From Megachile rotundata (lineage: Eukaryota; Arthropoda; Insecta; Hymenoptera; Megachilidae), in assembly GCF_050947335.1 (NCBI RefSeq), contig NW_027473368.1, forward strand, positions 124,001-188,000: 64,000 nucleotides of DNA, read 5' to 3'. Made by a program: the position numbers and the translations under genes. The notes under the pieces were generated by a model. It was not told where the DNA came from, ran no database searches, and saw only the letters and a list, made by a program, of their open reading frames with translations. Below, in pieces: positions 44,486 through 61,439 of this stretch. Numbering within the stretch: the stretch's first letter is position 1; each line of letters begins with the position of its first letter.

Positions 44486-45633
44486 CTCCCAAATACAATC
44501 TCCCAAATACGATCATACAATCACAATCATACAATCAAAATCATACAATCGCAATCATACAATCACAATCATACAATCACAATCATACTATCGCAATCAT
44601 ACAATCACAATCATACCATCACAATCATACAATCACAACCATACAATCATAATCATACAATCACAATAATACAATCATAATCATACAATCACAATCATAC
44701 AATCGCAATCATACAATCACAATCAAACAATCACAATCATACGATCACAATCATACTATCGCAAACATGCAATCACAATCATACCATGACAATCATACAA
44801 TCACAATTATACAATCATAATGATACAATTACAACCATACTATCACAATCATACAATCAATTCCATACAATCACGATCATACAATCACAATCATACAATC
44901 ACAACCATACAATCACAATCATACAATCACAATCATACAATCGCAAGCAAACAATCACAATCATACAATCACAATCATACAATCACAATGATACAATCAC
45001 AATGATACAATCACAATCATACAATCACAATCATACAATCACAATCATACAATCACAATCATACAAACACAATCATACAATCACAATCACACCATCGCAA
45101 TCATAAGATCACAATCATACAAACACAATCATACAATCACAATCATACCATCGCAATCATACGATCACAATCATACAATCACAATCATACAATCACAATC
45201 ATACAATCACAATCATACAATCACAATCATACAATCACAATCATACAATCACAATCATACAATCACAATCATACAATCGCAATCATACAATCACAATCAT
45301 ACAATCACAATCATACAATCACAATCATACTATCGCAATCATACAATCACAATCATACTATCGCAATCATACAATCACAATCATACCATCACAATCATAC
45401 AATCACAACCATACAATCATAATCATACAATCACAATAATACAATCATAATCATACAATCACAATCATACAATCGCAATCATACAATCACAATCATACAA
45501 TCACAATCATACGATCACAATCATACTGTCGCAATCATACAATCACAATCATACCATGACAATCATACAATCACAATCATACAATCATAATCATACAATC
45601 ACAACCATACAATCACAATCATACAATCACAAT

Positions 45634-48600
45634 CATACAATCACAATCATACAATCACAATCATACAATCACAATCATACAATCACAATCATACATTCAA
45701 AATAATGCAATCACAATCATACAATCACAATCATGCAATCACAAGCATACAATCATAATTATACAATCACAATCATACAATCACAATCGTACAATCACAA
45801 TCGTACAATCACAATAATACGATCATAATCATACAATCACAATCATACAATCACAATCATACCATCACAATCATACAATCACAACCATACAATCATAATC
45901 ATACAATCACAATAATACAATCATAATCATACAATCACAATCTCCCAAATACAATCTCCCAAATACGATCATACAATCACAATCTCCCAAATACAATCTC
46001 CCAAATACGATCATACAATCACAGTCATACAATCACAATCATACAATCACAATCATACTGTCACAATCATACAATCACAATCATACAATCACAATCATAC
46101 AATCACAGTCATACAATCACAATCTTACAGTCACAATCATACTATCGCAATCATACAATCACAATCATACCATCGCAATCATACAATTACAATCTCCCAA
46201 ATACAATCTCCCAAATACAATCATACAATCACAATCATACAATCGCAATCATACAATTACAATCTCCCAAATACAATCTCCCAAATACGATCATACAATC
46301 ACAATCATACAATCAAAATCATACAATCACAATCATACGATCACAATCATACTATCGCAAACATGCAATCACAATCATACCATGACAATCATACAATCAC
46401 AATTATACAATCATAATGATACAATTACAACCATACTATCACAATCATACAATCAATTCCATACAATCACGATCATACAATCACAATCATACAATCACAA
46501 CCATACAATCACAATCATACAATCACAATCATACAATCGCAAGCAAACAATCACAATCATACAATCACAATCATACAATCACAATGATACAATCACAATG
46601 ATACAATCACAATCATACAATCACAATCATACAATCACAATCATACAATCACAATCATACAAACACAATCATACAATCACAATCACACCATCGCAATCAT
46701 AAGATCACAATCATACAAACACAATCATACAATCACAATCATACCATCGCAATCATACGATCACAATCATACAATCACAATCATACAATCACAATCATAC
46801 AATCACAATCATACAATCACAATCATACAATCACAATCATACAATCACAATCATACAATCACAATCATACAATCGCAATCATACAATCACAATCATACAA
46901 TCACAATCATACAATCACAATCATACTATCGCAATCATACAATCACAATCATACTATCGCAATCATACAATCACAATCATACCATCACAATCATACAATC
47001 ACAACCATACAATCATAATCATACAATCACAATAATACAATCATAATCATACAATCACAATCATACAATCACAATCATACGATCACAATCATACTGTCGC
47101 AATCATACAATCACAATCATACCATGACAATCATACAATCACAATCATACAATCATAATCATACAATCACAACCATACAATCACAATCATACAATCACAA
47201 TCATACAATCACAATCATACAATCACAATCATACAATCACAATCATACATTCAAAAAAATGCAATCACAATCATGCAATCACAATCATGCAATCACAAGC
47301 ATACAATCATAATTATACAATCACAATCATACAATCACAATCGTACAATCACAATCGTACAATCACAATAATACAATCATAATCATACAATCACAATCAT
47401 ACAATCACAATCATACCATCACAATCATACAATCACAACCATACAATCATAATCATACAATCACAATAATACAATCATAATCATACAATCACAATCTCCC
47501 AAATACAATCTCCCAAATACGATCATACAATCACAATCTCCCAAATACAATCTCCCAAATACGATCATACAATCACAGTCATACAATCACAATCATACAA
47601 TCACAATCATACTGTCACAATCATACAATCACAATCATACAATCACAATCATACAATCACAGTCATACAATCACAATCTTACAGTCACAATCATACTATC
47701 GCAATCATACAATCACAATCATACCATCGCAATCATACAATTACAATCTCCCAAATACAATCTCCCAAATACAATCATACAATCACAATCATACAATCGC
47801 AATCATACAATTACAATCTCCCAAATACAATCTCCCAAATACGATCATACAATCACAATCATACAATCAAAATCATACAATCGCAATCATACAATCACAA
47901 TCATACAATCACAATCATACAATCACAATCATACTATCGCAATCATACAATCACAATCATACCATCACAATCATACAATCACAACCATACAATCATAATC
48001 ATACAATCACAATAATACGATCATAATCATACAATCACAATCATACAATCACAATCATACAATCATAATCATACAATTACAATGATACTATCACAATCAT
48101 AAAATCAAAATCATACAATCGCAATCATACAATCACAATCATACAAACACAATCATACAATCACAATCATACCATCGCAGTCATAAGATCACAATCATAC
48201 AAACACAATCATACAATCACAATCATACCATCGCAATCATACGATCACAATCATACAATCACAATCATACAATCACAATCATACAATCACAATCATACAA
48301 TCACAATCATACAATCACAATCATACAATCACAATCATACAATCACAATCATACAATCACAATCATACAATCGCAAGCAAACAATCACAATCATACAATC
48401 ACAATCATACAATCGCAATCATACAATTACAATCTCCCAAATACAATCTCCCAAATACAATCATACAATCACAATCATACAATCACAATCATACAATCAC
48501 AATCATACAATCACAATCATACATTCACAATCATACAATCACAATCATACAATCATAATCATACAATTACAATGATACTATCACAATCATACAATCAAAA

Positions 48601-51120
48601 CCATACAATCGCAATCATACAATCACAATCATACAATCACAATCATACAATCACAATCATACTATCGCAATCATACAATCACAATCATACGATCACAATC
48701 ATACTATCGCAATCATACAATCACAATCATACAATCACAATCATACAATCACAATCATACAATCACAATCATACAATCACAATCATACAATCGCAATCAT
48801 ACAATTACAATCTCCCAAATACAATCTCCCAAATACAATCATACAATCACAATCATACAATCACAATCATACAATCAAAATCATACAATCACAATCATAC
48901 AATCACAATGATACAATCACAATCATACAATCACAATCATACAATCACAATCATACAATCACAATCATACAAACACAATCATACAATCACAATCACACCA
49001 TCGCAATCATAAGATCACAATCATACAAACACAATCATACAATCACAATCATACCATCGCAATCATACGATCACAATCATACAATCACAATCATACAATC
49101 ACAATCATACAATCACAATCATACAATCACAATCATACAATCACAATCATACAATCACAATCATACAATCACAATCATACAATCGCAATCATACAATCAC
49201 AATCATACAATCACAATCATACAATCACAAACGTACTATCGCAATCATACAATCACAATCATACCATTACAATCATACAATCACAACCATACAATCGCAA
49301 TCATACAATCACAATCAGACAATCACAATCATACAATCACGATCATACAATCACAATCATACAATCGCAAGCATACAATCACAATCATACAATCACAAGC
49401 ATACAATCGCAATCATACAATTACAATCTCCCAAATACAATCTCCCTAATACAATCATACAATCACAATCATACAATCACAATCATACAATCATAATCAT
49501 ACAATTACAATGATACTATCACAATCATACCATCAAAATCATACAATCCCAATCATACAATCACAATCATACAATCACAATCATACTATCGCAATCATAC
49601 AATCACAATCATACCATCACAATCATACAATCACAACCATACAATCATAATCATACAATCACAATAATACAATCATAATCATACAATCACAATCTCCCAA
49701 ATACAATCTCCCAAATACGATCATACAATCACAATCTCCCAAATACAATCTCCCAAATACGATCATACAATCACAATCATACAATCAAAATCATACAATC
49801 GCAATCATACAATCACAATCATACAATCACAATCATACTATCGCAATCATACAATCACAATCATACCATCACAATCATACAATCACAACCATACAATCAT
49901 AATCATACAATCACAATAATACAATCATAATCATACAATCACAATCATACAATCGCAATCATACAATCACAATCATACAATCACAATCATACGATCACAA
50001 TCATACTATCGCAAACATACAATCACAATCATACCATGACAATCATACAATCACAATCATACAATCATAATGATACAATTACAACCATACTATCACAATC
50101 ATACAATCAATTCCATACAATCACGATCATACAATCACAATCATACAATCACAACCATACAATCACAATCATACAATCACAATCATACAATCGCAAGCAA
50201 ACAATCACAATCATACAATCACAATCATACAATCACAATCATACAATCGCAAGCATACAATCACAATCATACAATCACAAGCATACAATCGCAATCATAC
50301 AATTACAATCTCCCAAATACAATCTCCCTAATACAATCATACAATCACAATCGTACAATCACAATCATACAATCACAATCATACAATCATAATCATACAA
50401 TTACAATGATACTATCACAATCATACCATCAAAATCATACAATCCCAATCATACAATCACAATCATACAATCACAATCATACAATCACAATCATACAATC
50501 ACAATCGTACTATCGCAATCATACAATCACAATCATACAATCACAATCGTACTATCGCAATCATACAATCGCAAGCAAACAATCACAATCATACAATCAC
50601 AACCATACAATCATAATCATACCATCACAATCATACAATCACAACCATACAATCATAATCATACAATCACAATAATACAATCATAATAATACAATCACAA
50701 TCATACAATCACAATCATACAATCATAATCATACAATTACAATGATACTATCACAATCATACAATCAAAATCATACAATCGCAATCATACAATCACAACA
50801 TACAATCGCAATCATACAATCACAATCTTACCATCACAATCATACAATCACAACCATACAATCGCAATCATACAATCACAATCTTACCATCACAATCATA
50901 CAATCACAACCATACAATCGCAATCATACAATCACAATCAGAAAATCACAATCATACAATCACAATCATACTATCGCAATCATACAATCACAATCATACC
51001 ATGACAATCATACAATCACAATCATACAATCATAATCATTCAATTACAATCATACTATCACAATCATACAATCAATTCCATACAATCACGATCATACAAT
51101 CACAATCATACAATCACAAT
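45634..51120 (+). repeat. 5,487-bp tandem duplication, copy 1
   Basis: Every marker I followed in this copy recurs exactly 5,487 bp downstream: CATTCAAAATAATGC (45694), CATGAC (46381), CATTCAAAAAAATGC (47248), the trimer pairs (45939, 47493, 49691), CATAAAATCAAAATC (near 48099), CACAAACGTAC (near 49228), CATGAC (50035), the CACAACATAC deletion (50798) and CATGAC (51000). 5,487 is 392 units minus the one base lost at 50798. The junction with copy 2 lies inside a canonical run near 51121-51180, so the exact edge cannot be set. I noticed no difference between the copies. Confidence 0.9.
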
Positions 51121-54100
51121 GATACAATCACAATCATACAATCACAATCATACAATCACAATCATACAATCACAATCATACATTCAAAATAATGCAATCA
51201 CAATCATACAATCACAATCATGCAATCACAAGCATACAATCATAATTATACAATCACAATCATACAATCACAATCGTACAATCACAATCGTACAATCACA
51301 ATAATACGATCATAATCATACAATCACAATCATACAATCACAATCATACCATCACAATCATACAATCACAACCATACAATCATAATCATACAATCACAAT
51401 AATACAATCATAATCATACAATCACAATCTCCCAAATACAATCTCCCAAATACGATCATACAATCACAATCTCCCAAATACAATCTCCCAAATACGATCA
51501 TACAATCACAGTCATACAATCACAATCATACAATCACAATCATACTGTCACAATCATACAATCACAATCATACAATCACAATCATACAATCACAGTCATA
51601 CAATCACAATCTTACAGTCACAATCATACTATCGCAATCATACAATCACAATCATACCATCGCAATCATACAATTACAATCTCCCAAATACAATCTCCCA
51701 AATACAATCATACAATCACAATCATACAATCGCAATCATACAATTACAATCTCCCAAATACAATCTCCCAAATACGATCATACAATCACAATCATACAAT
51801 CAAAATCATACAATCACAATCATACGATCACAATCATACTATCGCAAACATGCAATCACAATCATACCATGACAATCATACAATCACAATTATACAATCA
51901 TAATGATACAATTACAACCATACTATCACAATCATACAATCAATTCCATACAATCACGATCATACAATCACAATCATACAATCACAACCATACAATCACA
52001 ATCATACAATCACAATCATACAATCGCAAGCAAACAATCACAATCATACAATCACAATCATACAATCACAATGATACAATCACAATGATACAATCACAAT
52101 CATACAATCACAATCATACAATCACAATCATACAATCACAATCATACAAACACAATCATACAATCACAATCACACCATCGCAATCATAAGATCACAATCA
52201 TACAAACACAATCATACAATCACAATCATACCATCGCAATCATACGATCACAATCATACAATCACAATCATACAATCACAATCATACAATCACAATCATA
52301 CAATCACAATCATACAATCACAATCATACAATCACAATCATACAATCACAATCATACAATCGCAATCATACAATCACAATCATACAATCACAATCATACA
52401 ATCACAATCATACTATCGCAATCATACAATCACAATCATACTATCGCAATCATACAATCACAATCATACCATCACAATCATACAATCACAACCATACAAT
52501 CATAATCATACAATCACAATAATACAATCATAATCATACAATCACAATCATACAATCACAATCATACGATCACAATCATACTGTCGCAATCATACAATCA
52601 CAATCATACCATGACAATCATACAATCACAATCATACAATCATAATCATACAATCACAACCATACAATCACAATCATACAATCACAATCATACAATCACA
52701 ATCATACAATCACAATCATACAATCACAATCATACATTCAAAAAAATGCAATCACAATCATGCAATCACAATCATGCAATCACAAGCATACAATCATAAT
52801 TATACAATCACAATCATACAATCACAATCGTACAATCACAATCGTACAATCACAATAATACAATCATAATCATACAATCACAATCATACAATCACAATCA
52901 TACCATCACAATCATACAATCACAACCATACAATCATAATCATACAATCACAATAATACAATCATAATCATACAATCACAATCTCCCAAATACAATCTCC
53001 CAAATACGATCATACAATCACAATCTCCCAAATACAATCTCCCAAATACGATCATACAATCACAGTCATACAATCACAATCATACAATCACAATCATACT
53101 GTCACAATCATACAATCACAATCATACAATCACAATCATACAATCACAGTCATACAATCACAATCTTACAGTCACAATCATACTATCGCAATCATACAAT
53201 CACAATCATACCATCGCAATCATACAATTACAATCTCCCAAATACAATCTCCCAAATACAATCATACAATCACAATCATACAATCGCAATCATACAATTA
53301 CAATCTCCCAAATACAATCTCCCAAATACGATCATACAATCACAATCATACAATCAAAATCATACAATCGCAATCATACAATCACAATCATACAATCACA
53401 ATCATACAATCACAATCATACTATCGCAATCATACAATCACAATCATACCATCACAATCATACAATCACAACCATACAATCATAATCATACAATCACAAT
53501 AATACGATCATAATCATACAATCACAATCATACAATCACAATCATACAATCATAATCATACAATTACAATGATACTATCACAATCATAAAATCAAAATCA
53601 TACAATCGCAATCATACAATCACAATCATACAAACACAATCATACAATCACAATCATACCATCGCAGTCATAAGATCACAATCATACAAACACAATCATA
53701 CAATCACAATCATACCATCGCAATCATACGATCACAATCATACAATCACAATCATACAATCACAATCATACAATCACAATCATACAATCACAATCATACA
53801 ATCACAATCATACAATCACAATCATACAATCACAATCATACAATCACAATCATACAATCGCAAGCAAACAATCACAATCATACAATCACAATCATACAAT
53901 CGCAATCATACAATTACAATCTCCCAAATACAATCTCCCAAATACAATCATACAATCACAATCATACAATCACAATCATACAATCACAATCATACAATCA
54001 CAATCATACATTCACAATCATACAATCACAATCATACAATCATAATCATACAATTACAATGATACTATCACAATCATACAATCAAAACCATACAATCGCA

Positions 54101-56607
54101 ATCATACAATCACAATCATACAATCACAATCATACAATCACAATCATACTATCGCAATCATACAATCACAATCATACGATCACAATCATACTATCGCAAT
54201 CATACAATCACAATCATACAATCACAATCATACAATCACAATCATACAATCACAATCATACAATCACAATCATACAATCGCAATCATACAATTACAATCT
54301 CCCAAATACAATCTCCCAAATACAATCATACAATCACAATCATACAATCACAATCATACAATCAAAATCATACAATCACAATCATACAATCACAATGATA
54401 CAATCACAATCATACAATCACAATCATACAATCACAATCATACAATCACAATCATACAAACACAATCATACAATCACAATCACACCATCGCAATCATAAG
54501 ATCACAATCATACAAACACAATCATACAATCACAATCATACCATCGCAATCATACGATCACAATCATACAATCACAATCATACAATCACAATCATACAAT
54601 CACAATCATACAATCACAATCATACAATCACAATCATACAATCACAATCATACAATCACAATCATACAATCGCAATCATACAATCACAATCATACAATCA
54701 CAATCATACAATCACAAACGTACTATCGCAATCATACAATCACAATCATACCATTACAATCATACAATCACAACCATACAATCGCAATCATACAATCACA
54801 ATCAGACAATCACAATCATACAATCACGATCATACAATCACAATCATACAATCGCAAGCATACAATCACAATCATACAATCACAAGCATACAATCGCAAT
54901 CATACAATTACAATCTCCCAAATACAATCTCCCTAATACAATCATACAATCACAATCATACAATCACAATCATACAATCATAATCATACAATTACAATGA
55001 TACTATCACAATCATACCATCAAAATCATACAATCCCAATCATACAATCACAATCATACAATCACAATCATACTATCGCAATCATACAATCACAATCATA
55101 CCATCACAATCATACAATCACAACCATACAATCATAATCATACAATCACAATAATACAATCATAATCATACAATCACAATCTCCCAAATACAATCTCCCA
55201 AATACGATCATACAATCACAATCTCCCAAATACAATCTCCCAAATACGATCATACAATCACAATCATACAATCAAAATCATACAATCGCAATCATACAAT
55301 CACAATCATACAATCACAATCATACTATCGCAATCATACAATCACAATCATACCATCACAATCATACAATCACAACCATACAATCATAATCATACAATCA
55401 CAATAATACAATCATAATCATACAATCACAATCATACAATCGCAATCATACAATCACAATCATACAATCACAATCATACGATCACAATCATACTATCGCA
55501 AACATACAATCACAATCATACCATGACAATCATACAATCACAATCATACAATCATAATGATACAATTACAACCATACTATCACAATCATACAATCAATTC
55601 CATACAATCACGATCATACAATCACAATCATACAATCACAACCATACAATCACAATCATACAATCACAATCATACAATCGCAAGCAAACAATCACAATCA
55701 TACAATCACAATCATACAATCACAATCATACAATCGCAAGCATACAATCACAATCATACAATCACAAGCATACAATCGCAATCATACAATTACAATCTCC
55801 CAAATACAATCTCCCTAATACAATCATACAATCACAATCGTACAATCACAATCATACAATCACAATCATACAATCATAATCATACAATTACAATGATACT
55901 ATCACAATCATACCATCAAAATCATACAATCCCAATCATACAATCACAATCATACAATCACAATCATACAATCACAATCATACAATCACAATCGTACTAT
56001 CGCAATCATACAATCACAATCATACAATCACAATCGTACTATCGCAATCATACAATCGCAAGCAAACAATCACAATCATACAATCACAACCATACAATCA
56101 TAATCATACCATCACAATCATACAATCACAACCATACAATCATAATCATACAATCACAATAATACAATCATAATAATACAATCACAATCATACAATCACA
56201 ATCATACAATCATAATCATACAATTACAATGATACTATCACAATCATACAATCAAAATCATACAATCGCAATCATACAATCACAACATACAATCGCAATC
56301 ATACAATCACAATCTTACCATCACAATCATACAATCACAACCATACAATCGCAATCATACAATCACAATCTTACCATCACAATCATACAATCACAACCAT
56401 ACAATCGCAATCATACAATCACAATCAGAAAATCACAATCATACAATCACAATCATACTATCGCAATCATACAATCACAATCATACCATGACAATCATAC
56501 AATCACAATCATACAATCATAATCATTCAATTACAATCATACTATCACAATCATACAATCAATTCCATACAATCACGATCATACAATCACAATCATACAA
56601 TCACAAT
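51121..56607 (+). repeat. 5,487-bp tandem duplication, copy 2
   Basis: A head-to-tail copy of 45634-51120. Past AATGAT at about 56606 the match stops: copy 1 leads into CATTCAAAATAATGC, whereas here canonical units lead to ATCGCAAGC and a CTCCC pair. It is the pattern expected of a single unequal exchange or of an assembly duplication. Confidence 0.9.
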
Positions 56608-57812
56608 GATACAATCACAATCATACAATCACAATCATACAATCACAATCATACAATCGCAAGCATACAATCACAATCATACAATCACAATCATACAATC
56701 GCAATCATACAATTACAATCTCCCAAATACAATCTCCCAAATACAATCATACCATCACAATCATACAATCACAATCATACTATCACAATCATACAATCAC
56801 AATCATACAATCACAATCATACAATCACAATCATACGATCACAATCATACTATCGCAAACATACAATCACAATCATACCATGACAATCATACAATCACAA
56901 TCATACAATCATAATGATACAATTACAACCATACTATCACAATCATACAATCAATTCCATACAATCACGATCATACAATCACAATTATACAATCACAACC
57001 ATACAATCACAATCATACAATCACAATCATACAATCGCAAGCAAACAATCACAATCATACAATCACAACCATACAATCATAATCATACCATCACAATCAT
57101 ACAATCACAACCATACAATCATAATCATACAATCACAATAATACAATCATAATAATACAATCACAATCATACAATCACAATCATACAATCATAATCATAC
57201 AATTACAATGATACTATCACAATCATACAATCAAAATCATACAATCGCAATCATACAATCACAACATACAATCGCAATCATACAATCACAATCTTACCAT
57301 CACAATCATACAATCACAACCATACAATCGCAATCATACAATCACAATCTTACCATCACAATCATACAATCACAACCATACAATCGCAATCATACAATCA
57401 CAATCAGAAAATCACAATCATACAATCACAATCATACTATCGCAATCATACAATCACAATCATACCATGACAATCATACAATCACAATCATACAATCATA
57501 ATCATTCAATTACAATCATACTATCACAATCATACAATCAATTCCATACAATCACGATCAAACAATCACAATCATACAATCACAATGATACAATCACAAT
57601 CATACAATCACAATCATACAATCACAATCATACAATCGCAAGCATACAATCACAATCATACAATCACAATCATACAATCGCAATCATACAATTACAATCT
57701 CCCAAATACAATCTCCCAAATACAATCATACCATCACAATCATACAATCACAATCATACTATCACAATCATACAATCACAATCATACAATCACAATCATA
57801 CAATCACAATCA
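56043..57812 (+). repeat. Overlapping pair 979 bp apart (about 790 bp each)
   Basis: 56043-56833 and 57022-57812 share the series AAGCAAAC, AACCAT, ATAATC, ATAATAATAC, AATGAT, CACAACATAC deletion, two AATCTTACC, AATCAGAAAATC, CATGAC, CATTCAATTAC, CAATTCC, AATGAT, AAGC, CTCCC pair, ACCATC, ACTATC. The offset is 979 bp, 70 units less one deleted base. Between them lies a second CATGAC phrase (56879) resembling 55522. The right copy has CGATCAAACAATC near 57556 where the left has CGATCATACAATC. Confidence 0.87.
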
Positions 57813-60800
57813 TACCATCACAATCATACAATCACAACCATACAATCATAATCATACAATCACAATAATACAATCATAATCATACAATCGCAATCATACA
57901 ATCACAATCATACCATCACAATCATACAATCACAACCATACAATCATAATCATACAATCACAATAATACAATCATAATCATACAATCACAATCATACAAT
58001 CGCAATCATACAATCACAATCAAACAATCACAATCATACGATCACAATCATACTATCGCAAACATGCAATCACAATCATACCATGACAATCATACAATCA
58101 CAATTATACAATCATAATGATACAATTACAACCATACTATCACAATCATACAATCAATTCCATACAATCACGATCATACAATCACAATCATACAATCACA
58201 ACCATACAATCACAATCATACAATCACAATCATACAATCGCAAGCAAACAATCACAATCATACAATCACAATCATACAATCACAATGATACAATCACAAT
58301 GATACAATCACAATCATACAATCACAATCATACAATCACAATCATACAATCACAATCATACAAACACAATCATACAATCACAATCACACCATCGCAATCA
58401 TAAGATCACAATCATACAAACACAATCATACAATCACAATCATACCATCGCAATCATACGATCACAATCATACAATCACAATCATACAATCACAATCATA
58501 CAATCACAATCATACAATCACAATCATACAATCACAATCATACAATCACAATCATACAATCACAATCATACAATCGCAATCATACAATCACAATCATACA
58601 ATCACAATCATACAATCACAATCATACTATCGCAATCATACAATCACAATCATACTATCGCAATCATACAATCACAATCATACCATCACAATCATACAAT
58701 CACAACCATACAATCATAATCATACAATCACAATAATACAATCATAATCATACAATCACAATCATACAATCGCAATCATACAATCACAATCATACAATCA
58801 CAATCATACGATCACAATCATACTGTCGCAATCATACAATCACAATCATACCATGACAATCATACAATCACAATCATACAATCATAATCATACAATCACA
58901 ACCATACAATCACAATCATACAATCACAATCATACAATCACAATCATACAATCACAATCATACAATCACAATCATACAATCACAATCATACAATCACAAT
59001 CATACATTCAAAATAATGCAATCACAATCATACAATCACAATCATGCAATCACAAGCATACAATCATAATTATACAATCACAATCATACAATCACAATCG
59101 TACAATCACAATCGTACAATCACAATAATACAATCATAATCATACAATCACAATCATACAATAACAATCATACCATCACAATCATACAATCACAACCATA
59201 CAATCATAATCATACAATCACAATAATACAATCATAATCATACAATCACAATCTCCCAAATACAATCTCCCAAATACGACCATACAATCACAATCTCCCA
59301 AATACAATCTCCCAAATACGATCATACAATCACAGTCATACAATCACAATCATACAATCACAATCATACTGTCACAATCATACAATCACAATCATACAAT
59401 CACAATCATACAATCACAGTCATACAATCACAATCTTACAGTCACAATCATACTATCGCAATCATACAATCACAATCATACCATCGCAATCATACAATTA
59501 CAATCTCCCAAATACAATCTCCCAAATACAATCATACAATCACAATCATACAATCGCAATCATACAATTACAATCTCCCAAATACAATCTCCCAAATACG
59601 ATCATACAATCACAATCATACAATCAAAATCATACAATCGCAATCATACAATCACAATCATACAATCACAATCATACAATCACAATCATACTATCGCAAT
59701 CATACAATCACAATCATACCATCACAATCATACAATCACAACCATACAATCATAATCATACAATCACAATAATACGATCATAATCATACAATCACAATCA
59801 TACAATCACAATCATACAATCATAATCATACAATTACAATGATACTATCACAATCATACAATCAAAATCATACAATCGCAATCATACAATCACAATCATA
59901 CAAACACAATCATACAATCACAATCATACCATCGCAGTCATAAGATCACAATCATACAAACACAATCATACAATCACAATCATACCATCGCAATCATACG
60001 ATCACAATCATACAATCACAATCATACAATCACAATCATACAATCACAATCATACAATCACAATCATACAATCACAATCATACGATCACAATCATACTAT
60101 CGCAAACATGCAATCACAATCATACCATGACAATCATACAATCACAATTATACAATCATAATGATACAATTACAACCATACTATCACAATCATACAATCA
60201 ATTCCATACAATCACGATCATACAATCACAATCATACAATCACAACCATACAATCACAATCATACAATCACAATCATACAATCGCAAGCAAACAATCACA
60301 ATCATACAATCACAATCATACAATCACAATGATACAATCACAATGATACAATCACAATCATACAATCACAATCATACAATCACAATCATACAATCACAAT
60401 CATACAAACACAATCATACAATCACAATCACACCATCGCAATCATAAGATCACAATCATACAAACACAATCATACAATCACAATCATACCATCGCAATCA
60501 TACGATCACAATCATACAATCACAATCATACAATCACAATCATACAATCACAATCATACAATCACAATCATACAATCACAATCATACAATCACAATCATA
60601 CAATCACAATCATACAATCGCAATCATACAATCACAATCATACAATCACAATCATACAATCACAATCATACAATCACAATCATACAATCACAATCATACA
60701 ATCACAATCATACAATCACAATCATACAATCACAATCATACAATCGCAAGCAAACAATCACAATCATACAATCACAATCATACAATCGCAATCATACAAT

Positions 60801-61439
60801 TACAATCTCCCAAATACAATCTCCCAAATACAATCATACAATCACAATCATACAATCACAATCATACAATCACAATCATACAATCACAATCATACATTCA
60901 CAATCATACAATCACAATCATACAATCATAATCATACAATTACAATGATACTATCACAATCATACAATCAAAACCATACAATCGCAATCATACAATCACA
61001 ATCATACAATCACAATCATACAATCACAATCATACTATCGCAATCATACAATCACAATCATACGATCACAATCATACTATCGCAATCATACAATCACAAT
61101 CATACAATCACAATCATACAATCACAATCATACAATCACAATCATACAATCACAATCATACAATCGCAATCATACAATTACAATCTCCCAAATACAATCT
61201 CCCAAATACAATCATACAATCACAATCATACAATCACAATCATACAATCAAAATCATACAATCACAATCATACAATCACAATGATACAATCACAATCATA
61301 CAATCACAATCATACAATCACAATCATACAATCACAATCATACAAACACAATCATACAATCACAATCACACCATCGCAATCATAAGATCACAATCATACA
61401 AACACAATCATACAATCACAATCATACCATCGCAATCAT
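57813..61439 (+). repeat. Further copies of the 36-kb and 40-kb segments
   Basis: The CATGAC-with-AATTAT phrase occurs at 58082 and 60126 (2,044 bp apart; compare 2,002 bp at 36 kb and 1,596 bp at 44.8 kb). Between them are ACTGTCGC, CATGAC (58852), CATTCAAAATAATGC (59005) and the trimer pair (59250-59333). The latter carries a private ACGACC in place of ACGATC near 59279. 60945-61430 matches 54059-54544 at an offset of 6,886 bp. No gene is seen. Confidence 0.8.
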
